Source: UBA5614 sp963667535
GTDB taxonomy: Bacteria; Cloacimonadota; Cloacimonadia; Cloacimonadales; Cloacimonadaceae
Direction: 5' to 3'
DNA: 64,000 nt
Assembly: GCA_963667535.2 (NCBI GenBank)
Contig: CAXXDU010000002.1
Span: 186,001 to 250,000, forward strand
Shown: positions 9,587-19,700 of the stretch, one piece after another
Layout: every line of letters starts with the position of its first letter
Numbering within the stretch: position 1 is the first letter of the stretch
Translations under genes and position numbers: made by a program
The notes under the pieces: generated by a model
Told to the model about the DNA's origin: nothing
The model's input: the letters and a program-made list of their open reading frames with translations, nothing else
The model's database searches: none

Positions 9587-9842
9587 AAAACCTCTATATT
9601 CTTCCATAAAAGTTGTTTTCTGAGCTATGAAATCATCAACCCGGATTCATTCTTTTATTAGCAGTTACTGTTTTTTTCATCAGTTAATCTGTCAACAAAA
9701 AACACCCTTTTATGGTGCAAAACTACCTATCTTTCAAGGTAATAGAAATGTCTATGTCCATTCATAATATTTTAGAAGTGTTAATTGCTAATATAAATGG
9801 ATATTGGGACTAAAAGATGTAGCACGGTGGATTGATGTTGTC

Positions 9843-11942
9843 CTACTTGGAATCAACCGGGAAACGGAGCTCTACCATTGTACCCTGGTTGGGTTTACTG
9901 TTGATGCGAATTACTCCGTTCATTTGAATCAGAAGATTTCGTGCAATACTCAACCCGAGTCCTATGCCTCCAAATCTACGTGTATAAGTTTCATCAACTT
10001 GCGTAAAAGGGTCCATTATTAAGTGCAGCTTATCTTCGGGTATTCCGATTCCAGTATCTGAAATCCGAACAAGCAACTCTGCTTTACCAGAGGCATGTCT
10101 TATCAAATCTATCATTAGTTCAATTTTACCATCTTGTGTAAATTTGACTGCATTATCCAAAACTATACGAATGATTTTTTGAAACCAATCAGAATCGAGA
10201 AAAACCAATGCAGATGGTTGAAATTCATTATACTCAAAAGCAATCTGTTTGCTGGCAATTTTGATTTGAAATTCAGTAATAATAGGCTCGAGTAAACTTC
10301 TCAAAACATACCATTGGGGAACTGAGCCGATACTTCCTTTTAAGATATTGAGAAAGTCATGTATTTGCTGGAGAATTTGCTTCAGGTGCATTGCTGATTC
10401 TGTAATGGCAGAAAGCGAGGATTTTTGCTCTTCATTTAAGTTTTTATCACTGATTTTCCGAGCCAGTCCAATCAGTGCATTGAGAGGAGAATTTATTTCA
10501 ACTGAGATACTTGTAAGAAAAATGTCTTTTGTATTGATGGCTACTTGTGCGTCAGAATGTCGTTTAAAGAGTTCTGATTCAAATACTTTTTGCCTGGTAA
10601 CATCAAGCAGATAACCGTAAAAATGATAGATGTTTGTTACTTCGTCAGGCAAGACAACAGTATAATCGAATATCCATCTGATTTGAACCATATTGACATT
10701 TGCCAGAGCACTATTGCGATCATGCCATGTATTTATTACATTTTTTGAAACATCGTCACCTTCTTGGGGTGGACAGATAATTCTGTATATTTGGAAATAT
10801 ATAAACTCCCGCTTTTCCAGGTGTTGCTGGCGTTGTTGTAATATCCACTCCAAATCGTCCGGGTGTATGATACTGCGATACTGAATTTTGCCAATCAGAA
10901 CAGCGTTTGGATCATAACCTAAAACTGACATGTTATCTGAGATTGAATCAAACATTTCGCGTTTTGAATCATTCCATTTAAGAAATATTATCGGGCCAGT
11001 AACAAACAATTTATGCCGTTGGTTAAACTCCTTTTCATAATTATTGCGTTCTGCAATTTGTAATGCCAGATAATCCCTTTGTTGGCGTATACGCTTAATC
11101 AGAGATATGATAACGATCCCGATTAAAAATAGTCCAAAAATTATAATAAAAATCATGAATTTGTAGTATTTTGTGTGCTTTTCCAGGGTTGTTTCCTGAT
11201 CATACATACCCAGCCATTTATTCTGACTGGTTCTCATTTGAAAATTGTTACTCAACCTTGAAAGACTTTGATTAATTTCCCGGCACAAATCTTCATATCC
11301 CAAGGGCAGAGCAAAACAATATGGTAATGCCTCTCCGATACTACTTACTTCCATCAGATTATCCCACTTGTATTGAGCTATGTATTGATACCCTTGTATT
11401 TTTGGCATTATCACTGCATCCCCTCCTCCATATGAGAGCTTTTCCATTGCATCCTTAAAGCTGGAAGCAAACAAAAGTTTTGCTGATAAGCCTTTCTCCT
11501 GGATAATCTCTTCAATTACATTGCCTGACTCAATCAGAATTCTTTTATTGTTTAGATCACTCCATCTTGAGATTAACTGATAATCCCTTCGAACAAAGAT
11601 TGAATAATAGATGTATGAGTGGGGATTGGAAAAGAGATATCTTTTCTCCCTCAGAGGTGTTTTTACAAAGCCGGACAGAATCTGCACTTTTCCTTTATCA
11701 AAATCTTCGCGGATAACGTTCCAGTCATCACTGACAAACTTAAAATGTAAATTTGAATCTTTCCCTATAGCATCAAGGATATCAATATTTGAACCGATAA
11801 TGTGGTTTTTATGATCAAGAAATTCATAAGGCGGAAACTGGCTGTTAACTCCGACAACAAAGTGCCTTGAGTGTTTCGCCGAAACAACAGCAAAACTACA
11901 CAACAGGACAATCAGAGTGACCCGCTTGGTTAGAGAAAACAT
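9843..11942 (-). CDS. solute-binding-domain sensor kinase lacking the phospho-acceptor histidine
   Basis: Membrane protein of 699 residues with the architecture of a sensor kinase: signal peptide (1-22), periplasmic solute-binding family 3 domain (about 25-240), one membrane helix (about 262-284), PAS-like domain (about 305-445), DHp region (about 455-545) and HATPase domain (about 575-697). The ATP site looks intact (LDNAVKF, DTGIGI, GGIGLGLSI). The H-box reads SISVEINSPLN where active kinases have S-H-E-I-R-T-P-L-N: the histidine codon is GTT (valine) and Arg-Thr is Asn-Ser. It should therefore not autophosphorylate in the normal way. Its ATG shares one base with the stop of the BvgS-like gene upstream. 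The two share the same domain order and look like a tandem duplication with divergence. Confidence 0.88.
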   Translation of the reverse strand: MFSLTKRVTLIVLLCSFAVVSAKHSRHFVVGVNSQFPPYEFLDHKNHIIGSNIDILDAIGKDSNLHFKFVSDDWNVIREDFDKGKVQILSGFVKTPLREKRYLFSNPHSYIYYSIFVRRDYQLISRWSDLNNKRILIESGNVIEEIIQEKGLSAKLLFASSFKDAMEKLSYGGGDAVIMPKIQGYQYIAQYKWDNLMEVSSIGEALPYCFALPLGYEDLCREINQSLSRLSNNFQMRTSQNKWLGMYDQETTLEKHTKYYKFMIFIIIFGLFLIGIVIISLIKRIRQQRDYLALQIAERNNYEKEFNQRHKLFVTGPIIFLKWNDSKREMFDSISDNMSVLGYDPNAVLIGKIQYRSIIHPDDLEWILQQRQQHLEKREFIYFQIYRIICPPQEGDDVSKNVINTWHDRNSALANVNMVQIRWIFDYTVVLPDEVTNIYHFYGYLLDVTRQKVFESELFKRHSDAQVAINTKDIFLTSISVEINSPLNALIGLARKISDKNLNEEQKSSLSAITESAMHLKQILQQIHDFLNILKGSIGSVPQWYVLRSLLEPIITEFQIKIASKQIAFEYNEFQPSALVFLDSDWFQKIIRIVLDNAVKFTQDGKIELMIDLIRHASGKAELLVRISDTGIGIPEDKLHLIMDPFTQVDETYTRRFGGIGLGLSIARNLLIQMNGVIRINSKPNQGTMVELRFPVDSK

Positions 11943-14413
11943 CAGGATTTTTGCGGCTTAATCTTTTTTAGTATTTGATACAGATGATCAATGTCAATCG
12001 GTTTAGCAATATAATCATCCATTCCTGCTTCCAGAAATCTCTCTCTGTCTCCGGCCATTGCTGCTGCTGTAAAGGCTATAATCGGAACATGAATATCTGT
12101 GCCAATTTCGCGTTCCCTGATCACACCGGTTGCTGTTACGCCATCCATTTCCGGCATCTGGATATCCATAAGAACACAGTCGAATCTATAATCAAGCATT
12201 AATTCTGTTGCTTCTCTCCCATTACCGGCAATCCTGACATTTAGATTCCAGCGTTCTAATTGCTTTCTGGTAACTAGCTGATTTATCGGTTCATCCTCTA
12301 CAAGGAGTATATTCAGTTTACTAAGTGGTTCTCTGGCTTTTTCAGGCTCTTCCAGTTGTTGCTCAAAGCGTGGACGGTCTGATACTTTGGTTTTAAAAGA
12401 CAGGATAAAGAAGAAGTTACTACCTTTTTGAGGCTCGCTTTCCACCCAGATAAAGCCTCCCATAATTGAAACGAGCTTCTTAACAATAGACAGACCCAGA
12501 CCGGTACCACCATATTTCCTTGTGATTGCAGGATCAGCCTGAATAAAGTTTTCAAAGATATCTCTCTGTTTCATGGGGTCTATACCGATACCTGTATCGC
12601 GCACTGAAAACAAAAGACGTATATCATCATCAAACTGGTTATACACATCTGCAGTAATCTCAACAAAACCTGTTTCTGTAAATTTGAGAGCATTCTGCAT
12701 CAGATTAATCATGATTTGCCTCAAGCGCATCATATCACCATAGATAATTGTTGGCAATTGGTCGCTGACTCTCATCCGCAGGTCGACGTTGCGCGATGTA
12801 GAACCTACAGAATATGACTTGATTACATCTTCTATCAGATACTTGGGATTAAAATCTGTTATAATTAAATCTAGTTTCCCTGACTCCATTTTTGAAAAAT
12901 CAAGAATGTCATTTACAATTTTCATCAGATTCTTACCTGATGAATTGATTAAGTCCATGTAATCTTTTTGCTCAGGATTGAGATTTGTATTCAATAAGAC
13001 CTGAATAAAGCCGATAATACCATTCAGAGGTGTTCGGATTTCATGGCTTATGTTAGATAAAAAATGCCCCTTGGCAATATTGGCGGTTTCAGCTTTTTCT
13101 TTGGCTTCCAACAGCTCTGCTTCCAGAGTCTTTTGAGCTGTGATATCAAGCATGTAGCCATAAAACCATACTGAATCATCAAATTCCCTTACAATCAGCG
13201 TATAGTCAAACACCCAGCAAATCTGACCATTTGCAGTAATAATCCGATATTGCTTAGCACTGAATTCATTACCCTCTTCCATGTCCTGAATAAAATGATT
13301 GATTACTCTTTCCTGGTCTTCAGAAAAGATTAGATCCTTGAAATATTTATTCTGCAGAATAAGGTCTTTAGGGTCATATCCAAATTGGCGGACATTCTCC
13401 GAAATATAAGACACAATGTTTGGGTCACTGGTTAGTTTATAAACTATAACAGGACCATTTACAAACATCTTGTATTCCCGGTTCAGTTCGCTCTCATATT
13501 TAAGCCTGCCTTCCAGTTCGCGTTGCAGATCTTTGGTTTTTTTGCTTATCTGACGTCGTAAAAACCAAACCCAGGAAAAAGCAATTATTAATACCAGGAA
13601 TAACGGAATGATAATATAGAGCACCTTTTTAATGAACAAACGATGTGAGATTGTCTCAAGATTATAATCACTTAACCATTTCTCCTGAATCTCATCATAT
13701 TTACCACTCTGCTTTATTATAGCAAGACCGGTATTAAACTCATTAATCAGCATCGTATTGGGTCGGCGGGCTGCAAAACAGTAAAACTTAGGCGCAAAAG
13801 GTTCTTCTATTGGCTTGATATTATTGAGTTTTCTGCTTTTTGCAACGTACATCCCATGCCGGAAAGTTACAATTGCAGCATCAAATTTACCTGAGGATAA
13901 TAAATCTAAGGCATCTTCCTGAGAAGGAACAAAGAACTTTTGACCCTTAAACTTAATTGAATTTAGATATTCAGTGGAGATATCCCCTTCCTGAAGCACT
14001 ATTTTGGCATCAATCAGGTCTTTTAAGGATTTTATTTTCGAATCTTTCCTGATAAAGAAGCAACGCCATGTTTCTGAGTGAGGTAATGAGAATTCGTATT
14101 GCTTTGTACGGTCGATGGAAAAAGCCATTCCTTCTATTATGTCTATCTCACCCTTTTCCAACCAGTTTTTTACTTTTGACCATTTGCCCAACCTGAATTC
14201 AACATTAAAGCCCATGGCTTCGGCAATAGCCTTGGTCAAATCAACATTGTATCCTGTAGGGTTCTGATTTTCATCCCTGAACTCGTAAGGGGGAAAATTA
14301 TAATCTCCTCCTACAATAATGGTGCGTTTAGGAGTTTCTTTTTTCTGAGCATATACTGGCAGGATGATTATCAATAATATAAAACAAACAACCAAAAAGT
14401 GGCGTAATCGCAT
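11942..14413 (-). CDS. BvgS-like hybrid sensor kinase (SBP_bac_3-PAS-HisKA-HATPase-REC)
   Basis: Unorthodox sensor kinase of 823 residues. A signal peptide (1-23) leads into a periplasmic amino-acid-type solute-binding domain (about 30-255; GGDYNFPPYEF is the typical start). A membrane helix (about 265-285), PAS domain (about 300-430), DHp with intact SHEIRTPLNG near 457, and HATPase (NLMQNALKF, DTGIGI, GTGLGLSI) follow. The C-terminal receiver (about 705-820) has NILLVEDEPINQ and the phospho-acceptor aspartate in VLMDIQMPEMDG. It should sense a small periplasmic ligand. The ATG at 14413 has GGAGG 4 bases upstream. Photolyase ends 14 bp before it and the degenerate paralogue follows with a one-base overlap, giving a three-gene operon. 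Confidence 0.92.
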   Translation of the reverse strand: MRLRHFLVVCFILLIIILPVYAQKKETPKRTIIVGGDYNFPPYEFRDENQNPTGYNVDLTKAIAEAMGFNVEFRLGKWSKVKNWLEKGEIDIIEGMAFSIDRTKQYEFSLPHSETWRCFFIRKDSKIKSLKDLIDAKIVLQEGDISTEYLNSIKFKGQKFFVPSQEDALDLLSSGKFDAAIVTFRHGMYVAKSRKLNNIKPIEEPFAPKFYCFAARRPNTMLINEFNTGLAIIKQSGKYDEIQEKWLSDYNLETISHRLFIKKVLYIIIPLFLVLIIAFSWVWFLRRQISKKTKDLQRELEGRLKYESELNREYKMFVNGPVIVYKLTSDPNIVSYISENVRQFGYDPKDLILQNKYFKDLIFSEDQERVINHFIQDMEEGNEFSAKQYRIITANGQICWVFDYTLIVREFDDSVWFYGYMLDITAQKTLEAELLEAKEKAETANIAKGHFLSNISHEIRTPLNGIIGFIQVLLNTNLNPEQKDYMDLINSSGKNLMKIVNDILDFSKMESGKLDLIITDFNPKYLIEDVIKSYSVGSTSRNVDLRMRVSDQLPTIIYGDMMRLRQIMINLMQNALKFTETGFVEITADVYNQFDDDIRLLFSVRDTGIGIDPMKQRDIFENFIQADPAITRKYGGTGLGLSIVKKLVSIMGGFIWVESEPQKGSNFFFILSFKTKVSDRPRFEQQLEEPEKAREPLSKLNILLVEDEPINQLVTRKQLERWNLNVRIAGNGREATELMLDYRFDCVLMDIQMPEMDGVTATGVIREREIGTDIHVPIIAFTAAAMAGDRERFLEAGMDDYIAKPIDIDHLYQILKKIKPQKS

Positions 14414-14427
14414 CAATCCTCCATCAT

Positions 14428-15903
14428 TTAGAGTCTCTCAATTCTATTCAGATATGCCGGCATATCAAATTTTCGGATTAGACCCGAATCTGTCATTGTT
14501 CTGACATTACCCATAACGGGAAAGCTTGTCCAGGGACGGTCATGTTTCCCAAAGCACCAGGCTACACCTGCAAAACCGTTGGGGTCTCTGCCATCCAACT
14601 CAAACTTATTATTCAGATAGAGTGCAGTTTGGTACGCATCCTCGGGGCGCTTACTCCATTCAATAATTTTCTTACCCCAATACATGCGCATATAGCCATG
14701 CATTTTACCAGTCAGGCACATTTCCTTCTGAGCTGCATTCCAGTATTTATCATGCGTTTCAGCTTTTTCAAACAAGAAAAGCGAGTACGTATACTTTCTT
14801 TTATCTATGGCATGTGCAGTTAAAGTCGTCTGTGCCCAGGTGGGAAGAGCAGAATAACTGTCATATTCATCGTTGAAATGACAATAATTTATGCTCAGTT
14901 CTCTTCTGACCACAGCTTCCTCAAACAACTCCAGGGCACTGTTTATACTCATATCCTGATGTTCTCCGGGTTTAGTCGATATTACTAAACTGAAGAATTC
15001 CCGGCTTGTCAAGCCCAGAGATTCTATTACTTTGTTTAATATTTCTCTTACCGATATCTGCCCAAAATGAAGATATGGACTCATTCCGCTTTGCCAATCT
15101 ACACCGGGATTACTTCTTCTCTCAAAAAAACTATTCATTATCTTGTCAATGAAATATGTCAAATGCCCACTAGCTGCAATGTGCCCGCCACAATAAAATC
15201 TGGCAGGTAAAACTGAATAATCTAAATTGATAAATTGGGCTTTGACTCGCTCAGTAAAATTTTGTAAATTATATACATTATCCTCTGTGAAGATTACCAG
15301 TTCTGCCAGTGTTTTTTTCAAATCTGTATTAATTTGCTCAGGTAGAATGTTCTTAACTGTTGGCAGATTGGAGATGCTAATATCAAAATCCGGTAAGAGC
15401 TTATATATCCTGCTTCGGATTGATCTGGCATTATATGCTTCAGAATTCATCACTCTCTCAACCGGAAATATTACATCTCCCTCAACTTCTATCATTGGGC
15501 AGTCTACCAATGCTGCTACCTCTGCACGCCATAATCTTTGTATTTTGAGATAGCCCTTATCAGTGATTACCAACGCCGCATTAATCGAGCAACGGGAAAC
15601 AACCTTAATCACATTTCCCATCACAACTAAACCATGCACATTACAGGAAGATAACTTATGCAGTGTTTCATAAATGCCTTCCAGCATGAATTGATAATGC
15701 CTCAGATTAGCTTCCGGAAACTCATTTGTGATTACAAATAGTGTTATTATCGGTAAGTGCATTTCATTGGCTCTGAGTATTGCATAATTGAGGGCAGGAT
15801 TGTCATCTACTCTTTGAGACTGCTGCATCCAGTAAAGCACATATTTCCCATGACTGAGTTCTTTCTCATTCAGTTTGAAAATACGCTCAGAGAGTAATTC
15901 CAT
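14428..15903 (-). CDS. phr: class II CPD deoxyribodipyrimidine photolyase
   Basis: FAD-dependent enzyme that uses light to split cyclobutane pyrimidine dimers in DNA. 491 residues, the usual size for class II enzymes. Class II features are YVLYWMQQSQRVDDNPAL at the start of the alpha/beta domain, and in the FAD-binding domain MSPYLHFGQIS, MRMYWGKKIIEW and LDGRDPNGFAGVAWCFGKH. The start at 15903 is chosen for its AGGAAGG site and canonical MELLSER N-terminus; 11 upstream in-frame codons lack support. It is the first gene of an operon with two solute-binding sensor kinases, an unusual partnership. A photolyase in a probable anaerobe suggests at least occasional exposure to sunlight. Confidence 0.94.
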   Translation of the reverse strand: MELLSERIFKLNEKELSHGKYVLYWMQQSQRVDDNPALNYAILRANEMHLPIITLFVITNEFPEANLRHYQFMLEGIYETLHKLSSCNVHGLVVMGNVIKVVSRCSINAALVITDKGYLKIQRLWRAEVAALVDCPMIEVEGDVIFPVERVMNSEAYNARSIRSRIYKLLPDFDISISNLPTVKNILPEQINTDLKKTLAELVIFTEDNVYNLQNFTERVKAQFINLDYSVLPARFYCGGHIAASGHLTYFIDKIMNSFFERRSNPGVDWQSGMSPYLHFGQISVREILNKVIESLGLTSREFFSLVISTKPGEHQDMSINSALELFEEAVVRRELSINYCHFNDEYDSYSALPTWAQTTLTAHAIDKRKYTYSLFLFEKAETHDKYWNAAQKEMCLTGKMHGYMRMYWGKKIIEWSKRPEDAYQTALYLNNKFELDGRDPNGFAGVAWCFGKHDRPWTSFPVMGNVRTMTDSGLIRKFDMPAYLNRIERL

Positions 15904-16732
15904 AATCCTTCCTGTTTTTGTGTAGCCAATTATCAATCAAATTTATGGCGCAATTTTCTTTTATAATATACCAGAGTTTAGCCGTCAACTCTTTTTTTTT
16001 ACCACCATTTCAATCCTCTTATTCAGACATATCATACTCAGTATAACATCATTTCATACCGTGCTGCCAACTCCATTGCGGAGATACAGAACCGCAGAGA
16101 GTTAATTTTCCATCGCCAATTTTGACTCCACCGTTCCTCATAGATATTTCCACAGAGTCTAATTTAGTATTGCACAATCTGTTTTCCCCCCTCCCCATAT
16201 CCTTACCAACATATTCATTCATTATTAATCATTCTTTAAGTGAACTTAAAATGCGCTTAATATACGTGGGTGCTGCGCCTTTGATACGCCTGTGATTCCC
16301 CTATGTTCATTGGGGAGTCATTTGGGTGTCATATGGGTGTCATATGGGTGTCTTAAGCGTAAGCTAAGTCCACTTAGAAAGAAATGAATGAGAGATAAAT
16401 AAGCAATGACAAAGAGCAAAAAGCAATAGCAGGCAATGTCTATTACTTGTCACAAAGTTATTTTTCTACATCACCGCAATAAAATTGAAAAATAGTTAAA
16501 GCACCCGATATTTTATTCTTGCCATAAATTCGAATTTATTATATAGTGTAAGTAAGCTAGAGTAGTGTCCTCAAAAATCTTGAGTGAACATTGAGATAAT
16601 ATTAGGTTAACGTAATCTGCTAAAAGGGTTTTGGCACGGAACTTACAACTGTAAGAAAAGTGACAAATGGAAAAATAGTGTGTTACAATCAACTATGTAT
16701 AAATTAAAAATCGTAAGACCGATGGAGGAATT
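15904..16732. other. 829-bp intergenic region between divergent genes
   Basis: Separates the divergently transcribed photolyase operon and the lamin-tail gene, so both promoters should be here. No open reading frame of convincing quality was seen. The contents include a repeat-bearing structure at 16230-16388 (listed separately), a perfect 16-bp palindrome at 16524-16539 (ataaattcgaatttat) overlapping an AT-rich, promoter-like stretch (TTGCCA then TATATA), and a short inverted repeat around 16571-16585 (ctcaa..ttgag). GGAGG at 16724 belongs to the downstream gene. Confidence 0.6.
16230..16388. repeat. imperfect inverted repeat enclosing a hairpin and three 11-bp tandem repeats
   Basis: The left arm (about 16230-16260) and the reverse complement of the right arm (about 16353-16388) are clearly related. 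Both follow the pattern catt-cttt-aagtg-acttaa-nnn-cgcttaa. Between them lie a hairpin at 16294-16319 (gattcccc, 10-base loop, ggggagtc; one G-T pair) and three copies of gggtgtcatat-like units at about 16324-16352. The order suggests a folded intergenic element rather than protein-coding DNA. Its function is unknown; it may be a mobile non-coding repeat family, since a 17-base core at 16244-16260 recurs at 34186-34202 with two mismatches. Confidence 0.6.
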
Positions 16733-19700
16733 ATGAAAAAATTACTATTTGTGCTATTTATTATGATGGCATTAGGATCACTGTTTGCATCAATCCTGCT
16801 GACAGATGATTTCACAGGAACAGTCGGAACTCTGTTAACCGCTCCGGAAAATGGTTGGACAGCCCATAGCGGTGCCGGTTCAGGGCCAATGTCAATAGCT
16901 GCTCCCGGATTATCTTATCCAAGCTTTGTTGGGTCGGGGATTGGCAATGCAACATCAGCTTCAGGAAATAGTGAAGACGTAAATAAGGCTTTTACCTCTA
17001 CTAATTCAGGAAGTTTGTACTATGCTTTTTTAATTAATACAACCATAACTACTACCACGGCAGGATACTGTATGAGTTTTTATCAAAATTCATCTACTTT
17101 CCATGGTAGATTCTGGGTAAAATTAGTTTCGGGAAATGTGAATTTCGGATTGGCTAAAACTACTGCTGCCGCTGTTTATGATCCGACTAATTATGCAACG
17201 GGCACAACTTATTTAGTTGTTCTAAAATATACTTTTAATACAGGTTCAACTACGGACGATGCAGTTTATATGTGGATTAACCCAGCCGCTGGCAGTAGCG
17301 AACCAACTCCAAATGTATCAATCACGACAGATACAGCTGTTGACGCTACATCAATATCTGCTGTTCAAATCAGGCAGTACACTACTAACACTAATTGCCG
17401 ATTTGATGGAGTACGTGTAGCCACCGCCTGGACAGATTTATTTACTTTAAGCACTCCTGTTATAAGTGAAACCGGTGCTTTATCAACTTTTACAACTGTA
17501 TATCCTACTGTTCCGGCCTCACAACATTATGTTGTATCAGGCACAGAGCTGTCAGCAGATATCAAAGTTAAAGCTCCTGCTGCCTTTAAAGTCTCCTTAG
17601 ATAATGCGACCTGGGTTGATTCCGTTTTTGTTACACAAACAGGCGGAGCTGCCAGTGATACTGTTTATGTAAGATTTAATCCTGCTTTACCCGGAAATTA
17701 CGGACCATCTAATATTGTTCACACATCAGCAGGTGCCACCACTGTTAATAAATCAGTAAGCGGCGTAGCATATGCAGGAACCATAGATGTTACTCAGGCT
17801 TTGATTCCTTTTACTGGAGCAATAGTTGGTACACCCACTGCTGCTCAGACTTATCACGTTACAGGAACAGGTTTAACATCTTCATATCTTCAAATCAGAA
17901 CAACAGGACCTTTCCAAATCATGGATACAACTAATCCCAGTCCTACCTGGGAAGATACTTTACAGGTCTTACCCAATTTTGATGGAGATGTAGATGTAAG
18001 ATACAATCCGATTTATGCCGGAACACAATCCGGACATATCATTCATTCTGTACCGGATGGTGAAGCTGCCAATGTTGACGTTACCTTAAGCGGTACAGCA
18101 GCCGACCCCGCCCCTGTACTTTCTGTAAATAAAACCAATATGCTTTTCTCTGCTCCCTTTGGTTCAAGTTCTGCTGCACAGACCGTTACGATTACAAGCG
18201 CAAACCTGACCTCATTAATCAATATTGCCTCAACCGGAGCATATACTTTTAGCGCAACCGAAGGTGGCACATATACCAATCCTTATCAGATTACAACCGG
18301 TTATAACGGAACCAATGGATTTTGGGTAAAGTTTACACCACCTTCCATTGATACTTTCAATAATTCTATAATTATTTCCAGCGGCGCAGTCGGTGACACC
18401 ATAATTACTCAAGGCTACGGTCTTGACCCCGACGCTACTTATGCTACAGATTTATTCTTCTCTGAATACATAGAAGGATTGAGCAATAATAAGGCTCTGG
18501 AAATATTTAACGGCACAGGCCATTCTGTTGACTTATCCGATTACACTGTTTATTTGTACGCTAATGGTTCTCCCACTCCAAGTAACACACTTGCCATGAC
18601 AGGTATTTTAGCAGACAATGATACATATGTTATCGTCAATTCATCTGCTAATGCAGGGATACTTGCTTTGGGTGACATTACCAGCACTGTAACATATTTT
18701 AATGGTGATGACGCTGTTGGACTTTATAAAGAATCAACCGCATCTCATGTTGATATTATCGGCGTTATAGGTAATGATCCAGGAACCGAGTGGACTGGTA
18801 CTGGTGGTTATTCAACTCTTAATAAAACTATCGTCAGAAAGGCTTCCATTTATAGTGGAGTTTCTGTTAATCCATCCGGAACAGGTCCAACAGCCTTTAC
18901 TACTTTAACCACTGAGTGGGATTTGTACGTTGTCGATACGTATTCCAATTTGGGAATTCATACTTTTGCTCCGGGAGCAACTCCTGCTGCCGAGCCTGTA
19001 ATTCTTCCTGCTGCAGGCATAAAAACAGGTCCGATTACAGTTAGTATGACAACTTCAACCCCTTCAGGTCAAATCTGGTACACCACAGATGGCAGCGACC
19101 CTACGAATGCTGCTCCGGCTACTTTGTACAGCGGAACATTCCAGGTAACTACAACAACAACAGTTAAAGCCAGAACTTACAAAATAGGTTATGCACCCAG
19201 CGCAATAGTCTCTGCTGCCTATATCTACCCCACTGTTGTTGCCAATATTGCTGCCTTAAGAGCAATCACTCTTCCGACTACCGGAAAGTATATGATTTCA
19301 GGTGAAGTGGTACTTACTCTTAAATCCACTATCCGTAATTCAAAATATATCCAGGATGCAACCGGCGCTGTCCTTATTGATGACCCAACCGGAATCATTA
19401 CAACTTCTTACAATCTTGGTGATGGCATTACAGGAATAGCTGGAACCATAGCTAAATATACCGGAATGCTTCAATTTACTCCAGTCGCAAACCCCGGTGC
19501 AGCAACATCAACAGGTAATGTTGTTGCTCCGACAGTTGTGACTTTAGCTGCAATAGACTCAACCTATCAAGGCAAGCTTGTTACTGTTCAGGGAGTAACT
19601 TTCCCCGGAGCAACAGGCAACTTTGGAATACCTGCAGCTAATTACCAGGTTCAGGATGCCAGCGGTTTTGGTTGGTGCAGAGATCATTATACTGATTTAG

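Noticed and set aside
15904..16732. Search for a tRNA, tmRNA, SRP RNA or RNase P gene in the long gaps (also 33856-34814 and 45830-46242)
   Set aside because: No cloverleaf, T-loop or conserved core sequence was recognised; the structures seen are simple inverted repeats.
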